From Polaromonas sp. (GTDB lineage Bacteria; Pseudomonadota; Gammaproteobacteria; Burkholderiales; Burkholderiaceae_C): a stretch of 8,265 bases of DNA. The notes under the pieces are model-generated. The model was not told the origin of the DNA. It saw only the letters and a list, made by a program, of their open reading frames with translations, and ran no database searches. A program made the translations under genes and the position numbers. The stretch is from positions 1 to 8,265 of the forward strand of contig JAJAYS010000281.1 of NCBI GenBank assembly GCA_026786065.1. Reading direction: 5' to 3'. Positions within the stretch are counted from its first letter, which is position 1, and each line of letters begins with the position of its first letter. Of this stretch, positions 1 through 8,265 are shown piece by piece.

Positions 1-567
1 CGCGAGGCCATCGCGGCGAGCGCGCGCAAGGTCGAGGCGGTGTACTCGTACCCGCACCAGAACCATGCCTGCATGGAAACGATGAACGCCACCGCGAAAA
101 TCACCCCGGCCACCGCCGGTGCGCCGGAGCGCTGCGAAGTCTGGGCGCCGACCCAGAACGGTGAGGCGACCTTTGCTGCCGTGACCGAAGCCTCAGGCCT
201 GCCGCCAGCGCAATGCGAGGTGTACAAAATTCACCTTGGCGGCGGTTTTGGCCGGCGCGGTCAGACCGACTTTGTGCGCCAGGCCATCGTGCTGGCCCGG
301 GCCATGCCGGGCACGCCGATCAAGCTGGTCTGGTCGCGGGAAGAAGACATGCTGCACGGCCGCTATCACCCGATCACGCAGTGCAAGCTCAGCGCCGGGC
401 TCGACGACAAGGGCGAGATCACCGGCGTTCACATGCGCATTTCCGGTCAGTCCATTTTGGCTGGCGTGGCGCCGCAGAACATCGTCAACGGAAAAGACCC
501 GGTGGTGTTCCAGGGCCTGAATGCGTTGGGGCCGGAAGCGTCCATCGGCTACTTCAAGAGCTGCTAA
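1..567 (+). pseudogene. IorB-type molybdopterin oxidoreductase large subunit, internal fragment cut off at its 3' end
   Basis: The frame is open from base 1 through 567, giving 188 residues, so the gene starts upstream of this window. A GTG at 40 lies inside the reading frame and is not a convincing start. The fragment shows hallmarks of the aldehyde oxidase/xanthine dehydrogenase-like IorB family: YSYPHQNHACMETMNATA, then IHLGGGFGRRGQTDFVRQA, then KLVWSREEDMLHGRYHP. Known members use a molybdenum-pterin cytosine dinucleotide cofactor with a small 2Fe-2S partner (IorA) to hydroxylate N-heterocycles or oxidise aldehydes, and are usually over 700 residues. Family similarity runs to VVFQGLNALGPEASIGY and then stops; the last residues FKSC and the TAA come from a repeat at 553-599. 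The C-terminal part, with the catalytic Glu region, is missing and is not found in any frame before lpdA. I infer a non-functional remnant. Its substrate cannot be assigned. Confidence 0.8.
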
Positions 568-599
568 CGCCCGTATTTGTTCGGCTGCAGCCGGTTTTT
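553..599 (+). repeat. Short dispersed repeat, family 2, copy A (at the end of the IorB fragment)
   Basis: These 47 bases align without gaps to 4824-4870 inside aceF; by hand count 34 of 47 positions match. The ends are best conserved: TTCA(A/G)GAGCTGC on the left and CAGCCGGTTTTT on the right. The copy contains the perfect palindrome CGGCTGCAGCCG (582-593) followed by a T run, so it could also weakly terminate + strand transcription. It supplies the stop codon of the truncated IorB frame. From memory, elements of this look are common between genes in Comamonadaceae; that is not checked here. Confidence 0.6.
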
Positions 600-667
600 G
601 CTTAAATTTTCAGCCGAAATGCGATTGCCGGAGCCAGCATCAGCGGCCTACCTCGACCAGTTATTGC

Positions 668-694
668 GCAGCGCGAAAGCTACCTTCGCGCTGC
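668..694. terminator. Strong hairpin between convergent genes, possible terminator
   Basis: GCAGCGCGAA (668-677) and TTCGCGCTGC (685-694) are perfect 10-base inverted arms around a 7-base loop. On the + strand the stem is followed only by TTT, and on the - strand there is no T run, so it is not a textbook intrinsic terminator. Its place, about 100 bases past the lpdA stop and past the IorB fragment, suits a transcript end or 3' stabilising structure. A weaker stem, CAGCC (736-740) with GGCTG (751-755), lies closer to lpdA. I see no gene in 568-793. Confidence 0.4.
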
Positions 695-793
695 TTTGAG
701 CGTAATGCCGGCTTGCTCGGCTTGCGTTCGCCGCGCAGCCTGCTGCTGCGGGCTGATGAGCTGATACGGTAGCGAGAGCGCTGAAACGACGCC

Positions 794-2443
794 TTACTTG
801 CGCGCTGGCGGCAAATCCGTACAACTCCCATGCGCCACTTCTGCCGCCATGCCGATGCTCTCGCCCAACGTGGGGTGGGGGTGGATGGTTTTTCCGATGT
901 CAACGGCGTCGGCGCCCATCTCGATAGCCAGCGCGACCTCACCGATCATGTCGCCGGCGTGCGTGCCGACCATGCCGCCACCGAGGATCTTGCCGTGGCC
1001 GTGCGCCTCGGGTGAATCGTCGAACAGCAGCTTGGTGACGCCCTCGTCGCGGCCGTTTGCAATCGCGCGGCCTGACGCGTTCCAGGGAAACAGGCCTTTT
1101 TTGACCTTGATGCCTTGCGCCTTCGCCTGGTCTTCGGTCAGGCCTACCCAGGCGACTTCGGGGTCGGTGTAGGCGACGCTGGGGATGACGCGGGCGTTGA
1201 ACGCCGCGCTGGCCAGTTCCTTGTTGCCCTGCAGTTCGCCAGCGATCACCTCCGCGGCCACATGCGCTTCATGTACCGCCTTGTGTGCCAGCATCGGCTG
1301 GCCGATGATGTCGCCGATGGCGAAGATGTGGGGCACGTTGGTGCGCATCTGAATATCGACGGGGATAAAGCCGCGGTCGGTCACCGCCACGCCGGCTTTC
1401 TCGGCAGCCAGCTTCTTGCCGTTGGGTGAGCGGCCCACGGCCTGCAACACCAGATCGTAGGTTTGCGGCTCGGGCGCCTTGCCGCCGGGCTCTGCCGATT
1501 CGAACGAGACTTCAATGCCCGCCTTCGTTGCCTTCGCGCCGACGGTTTTCGTTTTCAGCATGATGCTGTCAAAGCGCGGCGCGTTCATTTTTTGCCAGAT
1601 CTTGACCAGATCGCGGTCCGCACCCTGCATCAGGCCGTCCAGCATTTCAACCACATCGAGCCGCGCGCCGAGCGTGGAATACACCGTGCCCAACTCCAGC
1701 CCGATGATGCCGCCACCCAAAATCAGCATGCGCTTGGGGACGTCCTTCAAACCGAGTGCGCCAGTCGAATCGACGACACGCGGATCGTCTGGCATGAAGG
1801 GCAGCCGCACCGCCTGAGAACCGGCGGCGATGATGCAGGTCTTGAAGCCGATGACCTGCGTTTTGCCGGACTTTTCCTGCGCGGTGCCGGAGGTTTCTTC
1901 AACCTGCAAATGGTTGGCGCCGACGAACTGGCCAAGGCCGCGCACCACCGTGACCTTGCGCATTTTCGCCATCGCAGCCAGCCCGCCAGTCAGCTTTCCG
2001 ACGACCTTTTCCTTGTGCGTGCGCAGCTTGGTGATATCGACCGTGGGTGGGGCGAAGCTGACGCCCAGGCTTTCAAAATGCTTGACCTCGTCCATCACGG
2101 CTGCGACGTGCAGCAGCGCCTTCGATGGAATGCAGCCGACGTTCAGGCAGACGCCGCCCAGGCTGGCGTAACGCTCGATCAGCACGACGCTCAAGCCGAG
2201 GTCGGCAGCCCGGAACGCGGCCGAGTAGCCGCCCGGCCCGGATCCGAGGACGACCAGATCGCAGTCGAGATCGGCCGTGCCGGTAAACGTAGCAACGGTG
2301 GCGGGAGCGGAGCCACCCTCACGCCGGCCCTCTCCCGCAGGAGCGGGAGTGGATGCGGGCTCCCCCGTGCTACCCCCTCTCCCGCTTGCGGGAGAGGGCT
2401 GGGGTGAGGGTGCAGAGCCCGGAGGAGAAGGAGTCGATTCCAA
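794..2443 (-). CDS. lpdA: Dihydrolipoyl dehydrogenase (E3) part of a split lipoyl-E3 gene
   Basis: E3 is the FAD-dependent enzyme that re-oxidises dihydrolipoyl groups of the pyruvate dehydrogenase complex and passes electrons to NAD+. Counting from the TTG at 2443 (549 residues), residues 1-50 are a Pro/Ser/Gly-rich linker, the FAD-binding GSGPGG is at 67-72, the redox disulfide CLNVGC at 99-104, the NAD-binding GGGIIGLE at 243-250, a second FAD segment AIGDI follows, and the catalytic HPHPTLGE lies at 521-528 (His523, Glu528). All catalytic residues are present. The frame continues upstream without shift into the lipoyl ORF at 2462-2770, parted only by TGA at 2464-2462. TTG 2443 is simply the first possible start after that stop and has no well-placed ribosome site; a better GGGG-plus-ATG at 2451 is out of frame. 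The first in-frame Met lies beyond the FAD and disulfide motifs. Translation may depend on readthrough, the weak TTG, or the TGA being an error. Confidence 0.9.
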   Translation of the reverse strand: MESTPSPPGSAPSPQPSPASGRGGSTGEPASTPAPAGEGRREGGSAPATVATFTGTADLDCDLVVLGSGPGGYSAAFRAADLGLSVVLIERYASLGGVCLNVGCIPSKALLHVAAVMDEVKHFESLGVSFAPPTVDITKLRTHKEKVVGKLTGGLAAMAKMRKVTVVRGLGQFVGANHLQVEETSGTAQEKSGKTQVIGFKTCIIAAGSQAVRLPFMPDDPRVVDSTGALGLKDVPKRMLILGGGIIGLELGTVYSTLGARLDVVEMLDGLMQGADRDLVKIWQKMNAPRFDSIMLKTKTVGAKATKAGIEVSFESAEPGGKAPEPQTYDLVLQAVGRSPNGKKLAAEKAGVAVTDRGFIPVDIQMRTNVPHIFAIGDIIGQPMLAHKAVHEAHVAAEVIAGELQGNKELASAAFNARVIPSVAYTDPEVAWVGLTEDQAKAQGIKVKKGLFPWNASGRAIANGRDEGVTKLLFDDSPEAHGHGKILGGGMVGTHAGDMIGEVALAIEMGADAVDIGKTIHPHPTLGESIGMAAEVAHGSCTDLPPARK

Positions 2444-2494
2444 CTCCCCATTACTGCCCCCTCACCCGCTCGCGCTAGAGGGCTGGGGTGAGGG
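2316..2494. repeat. Three copies of a palindromic repeat (family 1) inside the lpdA linker
   Basis: Copy L3 is at 2316-2349 (+ orientation), copy L2 at 2375-2410 (inverted) and copy L1 at 2459-2494 (same orientation as L2). Each has a 12-base tail beginning or ending CCCTCAC/GTGAGGG plus a palindrome. In L2 the palindrome is perfect, CCCTCTCCCGC (2375-2385) with GCGGGAGAGGG (2388-2398). L1 has decayed arms. In the lpdA frame L2 reads [12 protein letters not shown] and L3 reads [13 protein letters not shown]1 reads [10 protein letters not shown] and then stops, because TGA stands where L2 has AGA. L1 and L2 are 84 bases apart, a multiple of three. Confidence 0.8.
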
Positions 2495-2770
2495 CGCATC
2501 GGCGGGGGCCACAGCCGCCGCGCCGGCCTTCAGGGTCAGCAGCAGCGTGCCCTGTTTGACCTTGTCGCCGAGCTTGATCCTGACTTCAACGATCACGCCG
2601 GCCTGCGGCGACGGAATCTCCATTGACGCCTTGTCACTCTCGACGGTGATCAAACTCTGCTCGGCCTTGATGGTGTCGCCGGGTTTGACCAGCACTTCGA
2701 TAACGGAAACCTCGTCGAAGTCGCCGATGTCCGGCACTTTGACTTCAATTGCACTTTCCGAGCCGCTCAT
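2462..2770 (-). CDS. lpdA: Lipoyl domain, N-terminal part of the split lipoyl-E3 gene
   Basis: This 102-residue ORF is a complete lipoyl (biotinyl/lipoyl attachment) domain with a short Ala/Pro tail. The start of the fold is [25 protein letters not shown], and the attachment motif ESDKAS places the lipoyl lysine at residue 47. It closely resembles the two lipoyl domains of the neighbouring aceF. In many betaproteobacteria the PDH-type E3 carries such a domain at its N terminus, so this is the front of lpdA and not an independent gene. The ATG at 2770 overlaps the stop of the upstream proteasome-like gene by 4 bases (ATGA), with AAAGG a few bases upstream. The frame ends at TGA 2464-2462 inside a palindromic repeat and resumes in the same frame with the E3 sequence. 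If the stop is real, the cell makes a free lipoyl domain of about 10 kDa from this ORF. Confidence 0.85.
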   Translation of the reverse strand: MSGSESAIEVKVPDIGDFDEVSVIEVLVKPGDTIKAEQSLITVESDKASMEIPSPQAGVIVEVRIKLGDKVKQGTLLLTLKAGAAAVAPADAPSPQPSSASG

Positions 2771-3357
2771 TTCGCGCCTTTCAGTTTGAGGGTGAACAGA
2801 TCGACCGGCCCCCCCGAATTTTTATCGAACAGACAACCTGCGCTCAAGCCGGCCTGCGCGACTTCGCGCGCAGTTTTGGCCTTGTCCCACACAGCATGCA
2901 TGGCGCCGAGCGCAAAGCTGCGGCCCGAGCCGATGGCCCAGAACTCCTTGAACTCGAAGACCTCGCGGTAGCTGTACAGGCCGTAGATGCCGCTGGCGTT
3001 GGCGATCACCACCGTGAACTGGCTGGATTCGTAGGGGTCGTTGTCGTCTTCCTTGGTTTGCAGGAAGAACGTTTCCTTCAGCAGCGGATGCAGCTTGATG
3101 AAGGTATCGAAGACTTCGTCGCGCGAGCCCAGGTTCAACAGCTCGGCTGGCAGCGCAGACATGGCCTTGCGCAGCACCGGAAAGTGCGCGACCGTACCCG
3201 CCATGCCGATGTGACTGACGCCGGTCGGCGACTCGACCTTGAAAATCTTGCTGTTGGACTCGAAGCGGTGCGACAGGCTGGTGTCTCCGAAGGTCACCAG
3301 CGTGTCGGCCGCTATCGCCACTTGCCCGTTTTTTTTGGCAACGACCAGCGTAGTCAA
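2767..3357 (-). CDS. Proteasome-type Ntn-hydrolase, likely betaproteobacterial proteasome homologue (BPH)
   Basis: The 196-residue product has the layout of an HslV/20S beta subunit with almost no propeptide. The start [19 protein letters not shown] matches the HslV N terminus closely. Removal of Met would expose Thr2 as the nucleophile, with Asp18 and Lys37 in the positions of the classic Asp17 and Lys33, GSG at 143-145 in [12 protein letters not shown], and Asp178 and Ser181 near the C-terminal helix. Family members form self-compartmentalised peptidase rings in the cytoplasm. Naming it BPH, not HslV or Anbu, rests on its length, on divergence after residue 40 and on the absence of an hslU neighbour; it is my recollection of that family. 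The start is TTG at 3357, overlapping the aceF stop as TTGA, and it is chosen because it puts Thr at position 2. Its own stop overlaps lpdA as ATGA. No good ribosome site precedes the TTG, so translation is probably coupled to aceF and modest. The substrate is unknown. Confidence 0.8.
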   Translation of the reverse strand: MTTLVVAKKNGQVAIAADTLVTFGDTSLSHRFESNSKIFKVESPTGVSHIGMAGTVAHFPVLRKAMSALPAELLNLGSRDEVFDTFIKLHPLLKETFFLQTKEDDNDPYESSQFTVVIANASGIYGLYSYREVFEFKEFWAIGSGRSFALGAMHAVWDKAKTAREVAQAGLSAGCLFDKNSGGPVDLFTLKLKGAK

Positions 3358-5141
3358 AGCAGAACCCGGCGGAAGTCGGCCAGGATCTGACCCAGGTACA
3401 CGTTGAATCGCGCCGCCGACGCACCGTCGATCACCCGGTGGTCGTAGCTGAGCGACATCGGCAGCATCAGCCGCGGCTTGAATTCGCTGCCGTTCCAGAC
3501 CGGCTCCATCAGCGATTTGCTGAGGCCGAGAATCGCCACCTCGGGCGCGTTGATGATCGGGTGGAAGTAGCGCCCGCCAATGCCGCCCAGCGACGATATC
3601 GAGAAGCAGGCACCGCTCATGTCGGCCGGGCCGAGTTTGCCTTCTCTAGCTTTTTTCGACAGCTCGGCCATCTCGCTTGAGATCTGCATCACGCCTTTTT
3701 TGTCGGCATCCTTGAGCACCGGCACCATCAGGCCATTGGGTGTGTCGGCGGCAAAGCCGATATGGAAATACTGCTTGTAAACCAGCTGGTCGCCGTCGAG
3801 CGAGGTATTGAAGTCGGGAAACTTTTTAAGCGCCGCAACGCAAGCCTTGATTGCAAACGCCAGCATCGTGAGCTTGATGCCGGCTTTTTCGTTTTCTTTG
3901 TTGAGCTGCACCCTGAAGGCTTCCAGCTCGGTGACGTCGGCGTTGTCGTGGTTGGTGACGTGCGGAATCATCACCCAGTTGCGATGCAGGTTGGCACCGC
4001 TGATCTTTTTGATGCGCGACAAATCCTTGCGCTCGACCGGGCCGAACTTGGTGAAATCGATCTTGGGCCAGGGCAGCAGATTGAGGCCAGCGCCCGATGG
4101 GCTTGCCGCTGCGGCGGCAGGAGGCGCTTTTGCAGCCTGGGCCTGCGTGCTGGTGGCACCACTCATTACCGAGCGGGTGAAGGCCTGAACGTCGTCCTGC
4201 GTGATGCGCCCTTTCGGCCCCTGCCCTTGGACCTCGGCCAGCGGCACGCCGAGCTCGCGCGCGAACTTGCGCACCGACGGTGAAGCGTGCGGCAATTGCC
4301 CTGTGGGCGAAGTCGGTTCGTGCGCTGGCAAGGCGGCAGTGGGCGGTGTGCGCCCACCCTCACCCTGGCCTTCTCCCGCAAAGGCGGCAGAGGGAGTGGA
4401 GGGTGTGGAGGGTGTGGGGGCAACCGGACTTTCGCCCGGTCCCCCGCTTGGAGAAGACGAAGTGGGTGCAGCTGGACTTTCGCTCCCTCTCCCGCTGGCG
4501 GGAGAGGCTTGGGGTGAGGGGCTGGTCGCCACGCCTTCCAGCACCGCCAGCAAGTCGCCGATGTTGACCACATCACCGAGTTTGACCTTCAGCTCCTTCA
4601 GCACACCGGCCGCCGACGACGGAATTTCCATCGAGGCTTTGTCCGACTCGACGGTGATCAGCGACTGCTCGGCCTTGATCGCATCGCCGGGCTTGACCAG
4701 CACTTCGATCACCGACACGTCCTTGAAGTCGCCGATGTCGGGCACACGCACTTCGATCGCGGTCGCGCCGCCGGAAGCAGGCTTTGCTACCGCAGGAGCG
4801 GTGGCGGTGGCAGTCGCTATGATTTCAGGAGCTGCCTGCGCCCGATTTACGGGGGTTTCAGCCGGTTTTTTCTCTGACGCGGGAGCCGCAGCCGGTGCCG
4901 CCGTGTCGCTTTCCAGGGTCAGCACCACCGAGCCCTGTTTGACCTTGTCGCCGAGCTTGACCAGGACGGCCTTGATCACCCCGCCCTGGCTGGACGGAAT
5001 CTCCATCGAGGCTTTGTCGGACTCGACGGTGATCAGCGACTGATCGGCCTTGACCGTGTCACCGGGTTTGACCAGCAACTCGATCACCGTCACTTCGTCG
5101 AAGTCGCCGATGTCCGGTACCTGAATCTCTACTGCTGCCAT
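3354..5141 (-). CDS. aceF: Pyruvate dehydrogenase E2, dihydrolipoyl acetyltransferase
   Basis: E2 is the core of the complex: its lipoyl arms take the acetyl group from E1 and its C-terminal domain transfers it to CoA. In the 595 residues I see lipoyl domain 1 (about 3-77, Lys43 in ESDKAS), an Ala/Pro/Glu linker (78-127), lipoyl domain 2 (about 128-203, Lys168), a long Pro/Ser/Gly/Thr linker (204-283), the peripheral-subunit binding domain (about 286-322, PSVRKFARELG then GPKGRITQDDV), an Ala/Pro linker (323-352), and the catalytic domain to the end with SYDHRVIDG (His568, Asp572). E. coli E2 has three lipoyl domains; this has two, the third of the set being on lpdA. GGAGAC lies 3 bases before the ATG. 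It follows aceE by 64 bases and overlaps the next gene by 4. Both lipoyl-side linkers contain palindromic or dispersed repeats read in frame, which lengthens the second linker beyond what I would expect. Confidence 0.96.
   Translation of the reverse strand: MAAVEIQVPDIGDFDEVTVIELLVKPGDTVKADQSLITVESDKASMEIPSSQGGVIKAVLVKLGDKVKQGSVVLTLESDTAAPAAAPASEKKPAETPVNRAQAAPEIIATATATAPAVAKPASGGATAIEVRVPDIGDFKDVSVIEVLVKPGDAIKAEQSLITVESDKASMEIPSSAAGVLKELKVKLGDVVNIGDLLAVLEGVATSPSPQASPASGRGSESPAAPTSSSPSGGPGESPVAPTPSTPSTPSAAFAGEGQGEGGRTPPTAALPAHEPTSPTGQLPHASPSVRKFARELGVPLAEVQGQGPKGRITQDDVQAFTRSVMSGATSTQAQAAKAPPAAAAASPSGAGLNLLPWPKIDFTKFGPVERKDLSRIKKISGANLHRNWVMIPHVTNHDNADVTELEAFRVQLNKENEKAGIKLTMLAFAIKACVAALKKFPDFNTSLDGDQLVYKQYFHIGFAADTPNGLMVPVLKDADKKGVMQISSEMAELSKKAREGKLGPADMSGACFSISSLGGIGGRYFHPIINAPEVAILGLSKSLMEPVWNGSEFKPRLMLPMSLSYDHRVIDGASAARFNVYLGQILADFRRVLL
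4357..4520. repeat. Inverted pair of family 1 palindromic repeats inside the second aceF linker
   Basis: Copy A1 is at 4357-4394 (+ orientation, near-palindrome CCTTCTCCCGC / GCGGCAGAGGG). Copy A2 is at 4485-4520 (inverted, stem 4486-4495 with 4498-4507 around a 2-base loop, followed by the GGGGTGAGGG tail). In the aceF frame A2 reads SPSPQASPASGRG and A1 reads AGEGQGEGG, the same frames and the same order as the L2/L3 pair in lpdA. Between them lie a 48-base spaced repeat of GGACTTTCGC (4426 and 4474) and a short GTGGAGG-type tandem stretch (about 4395-4420, coding TPSTPS). Confidence 0.8.
4824..4870 (+). repeat. Short dispersed repeat, family 2, copy B (inside the first aceF linker)
   Basis: This copy matches 553-599 over 47 bases without gaps (34 identical by hand count), with GCTA(C/T) just outside the left end of both. 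It contains the small stem CCCG (4841-4844) / CGGG (4850-4853) and ends in a T run. Read on the - strand it encodes roughly residues 91-106 of AceF (KKPAETPVNRAQAAPE), between lipoyl domains 1 and 2, and stays open in that frame. Confidence 0.6.
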
Positions 5142-5144
5142 GGT

Positions 5145-5150
5145 GTCTCC
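5145..5150 (-). promoter_or_regulatory. Ribosome binding site of aceF
   Basis: GGAGAC on the - strand sits 3 bases before the aceF ATG. The same hexamer precedes aceE. The 64-base gap after aceE (5142-5205) holds this site and no clear promoter or terminator, which supports cotranscription. Confidence 0.65.
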
Positions 5151-5205
5151 AATCGTTGCGGGTCGGGTGCGGCGCGCTCCGGCGTGCCGTCCGCCTCATA
5201 TTTTT

Positions 5206-7968
<2,763 letters not shown>

Positions 7969-7974
7969 TTTTTT

Positions 7975-7980
7975 GTCTCC
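7975..7980 (-). promoter_or_regulatory. Ribosome binding site of aceE
   Basis: GGAGAC on the - strand, six A bases before the ATG at 7968, fixes the aceE start. It matches the site before aceF. Confidence 0.65.
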
Positions 7981-8226
7981 AGAATATGCGGCAAACCGGG
8001 CGCTGCCGCTTGTAAGTTGTCAATCGGGGCCTGAACGTTCGAGGAAGCAAACCGCGCCCATCGGTACAGCTTTCGTGCGCAACCAGCGCGTTCACATCGA
8101 AATTAGACACGAACCACGAGTTTCCCACATTGCCTAAAGAATTTCAAATAGCGCCACGTGATTTCATAATATGGAATTTGCGGAACGCCGGGGTGGAGCC
8201 CTCCCTCTAAACTCACCACACCGCCC
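7981..8226. promoter_or_regulatory. Divergent regulatory gap between aceE and the next gene
   Basis: The stretch is non-coding, and 8100-8180 is clearly more AT-rich than the rest of the window, as expected for promoters. On the + strand TTTCAA (8142-8147) and CATAAT (8165-8170) are 17 bases apart and could drive the gene at 8227. On the - strand a perfect TTGACA (8023-8018) faces aceE but lacks a good -10 at normal spacing. TTGAAA and TCTAAT further up are other weak candidates. None of these is secure, and no operator was recognised. Confidence 0.3.
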
Positions 8227-8265
8227 ATGTCATCACAAAAAACGACCGACGCTCCCGTCGATGGC
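8227..8265 (+). CDS. Start of a possible divergent gene, cut by the window edge
   Basis: ATG at 8227 opens 13 codons (MSSQKTTDAPVDG) that run off the right end. The polar N terminus shows no motif. The frame is also open for about 57 bases upstream but has no other ATG there. No clear ribosome site precedes the ATG; the nearest GGAG is about 28 bases away. A promoter-like AT-rich stretch lies upstream. The product cannot be identified from this much sequence. Confidence 0.4.
   Translation, partial: MSSQKTTDAPVDG

Noticed and set aside
619..699. 26-codon ORF starting ATG at 619 between the IorB fragment and lpdA
   Set aside because: It is too short, has no ribosome site, and its end lies in the hairpin at 668-694.
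1463..2407. 314-codon open frame on the + strand opposite lpdA
   Set aside because: It is antisense to a gene with all E3 motifs, and its composition is typical of a shadow frame.
2316..2494. Repeats in the lpdA linker as a CRISPR array or an insertion sequence end
   Set aside because: Copies differ in orientation and spacing, there are no unique spacers of fixed length, and there is no transposase or terminal repeat.
3329..3336. Run of eight A on the coding strand near the start of the proteasome-like gene, forming A-AAA-AAC, as a possible frameshift or slippage site
   Set aside because: The Lys-Lys-Asn codons are expected from the HslV-like alignment, and no longer product would result in the -1 frame.
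7981..8226. PdhR-type operator upstream of aceE
   Set aside because: No AATTGGT-ACCAATT-like palindrome is present on either strand.

Overview
The window looks like a piece of a high-GC betaproteobacterial chromosome, most likely Burkholderiales and perhaps Comamonadaceae. The grounds are a homodimeric-type AceE, an E3 with an N-terminal lipoyl domain, a proteasome-like gene of the betaproteobacterial (BPH) type, and two short dispersed palindromic repeat families. The taxonomic call is an inference from gene content.

Layout. Positions 1-567 (+ strand) hold an internal fragment of a molybdopterin-containing IorB-type oxidoreductase large subunit. It is open at the left edge of the window and ends abruptly inside a short repeat. 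Positions 568-793 are non-coding, lie between convergent genes and carry a strong hairpin. From 7968 down to 794 (- strand) runs a pyruvate dehydrogenase operon: aceE (E1), aceF (E2, two lipoyl domains), a proteasome-type Ntn-hydrolase gene, then a lipoyl-E3 gene (lpdA). The lpdA gene is split by one in-frame TGA into a 102-residue lipoyl part and an E3 part. The last three genes are joined by 4-base stop/start overlaps. Positions 7969-8226 are the regulatory gap upstream of aceE, and the first 13 codons of a possible divergent gene begin at 8227.

How the genes work together. AceE decarboxylates pyruvate, AceF carries the acetyl group on lipoyl arms to CoA, and the E3 re-oxidises the dihydrolipoyl groups. 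The proteasome-like protein is translated from the same mRNA, apparently coupled to aceF and lpdA. No catalytic link to the complex can be read from the sequence.

Most unusual point. The flexible linkers of both aceF and lpdA are built partly from palindromic repeats (core CCCTCTCCCGC/GCGGGAGAGGG). They occur as inverted pairs in both genes and are read in the same frame in both, giving PSPQ-SPASGRG in one orientation and AGEG-EGG in the other. A third copy in lpdA carries the TGA that splits the gene, where its sister copy has AGA. A second repeat family lies in the first aceF linker and at the exact point where the IorB homology ends. The window therefore shows short repeats acting both as in-frame linker material and, apparently, as sites of gene damage.
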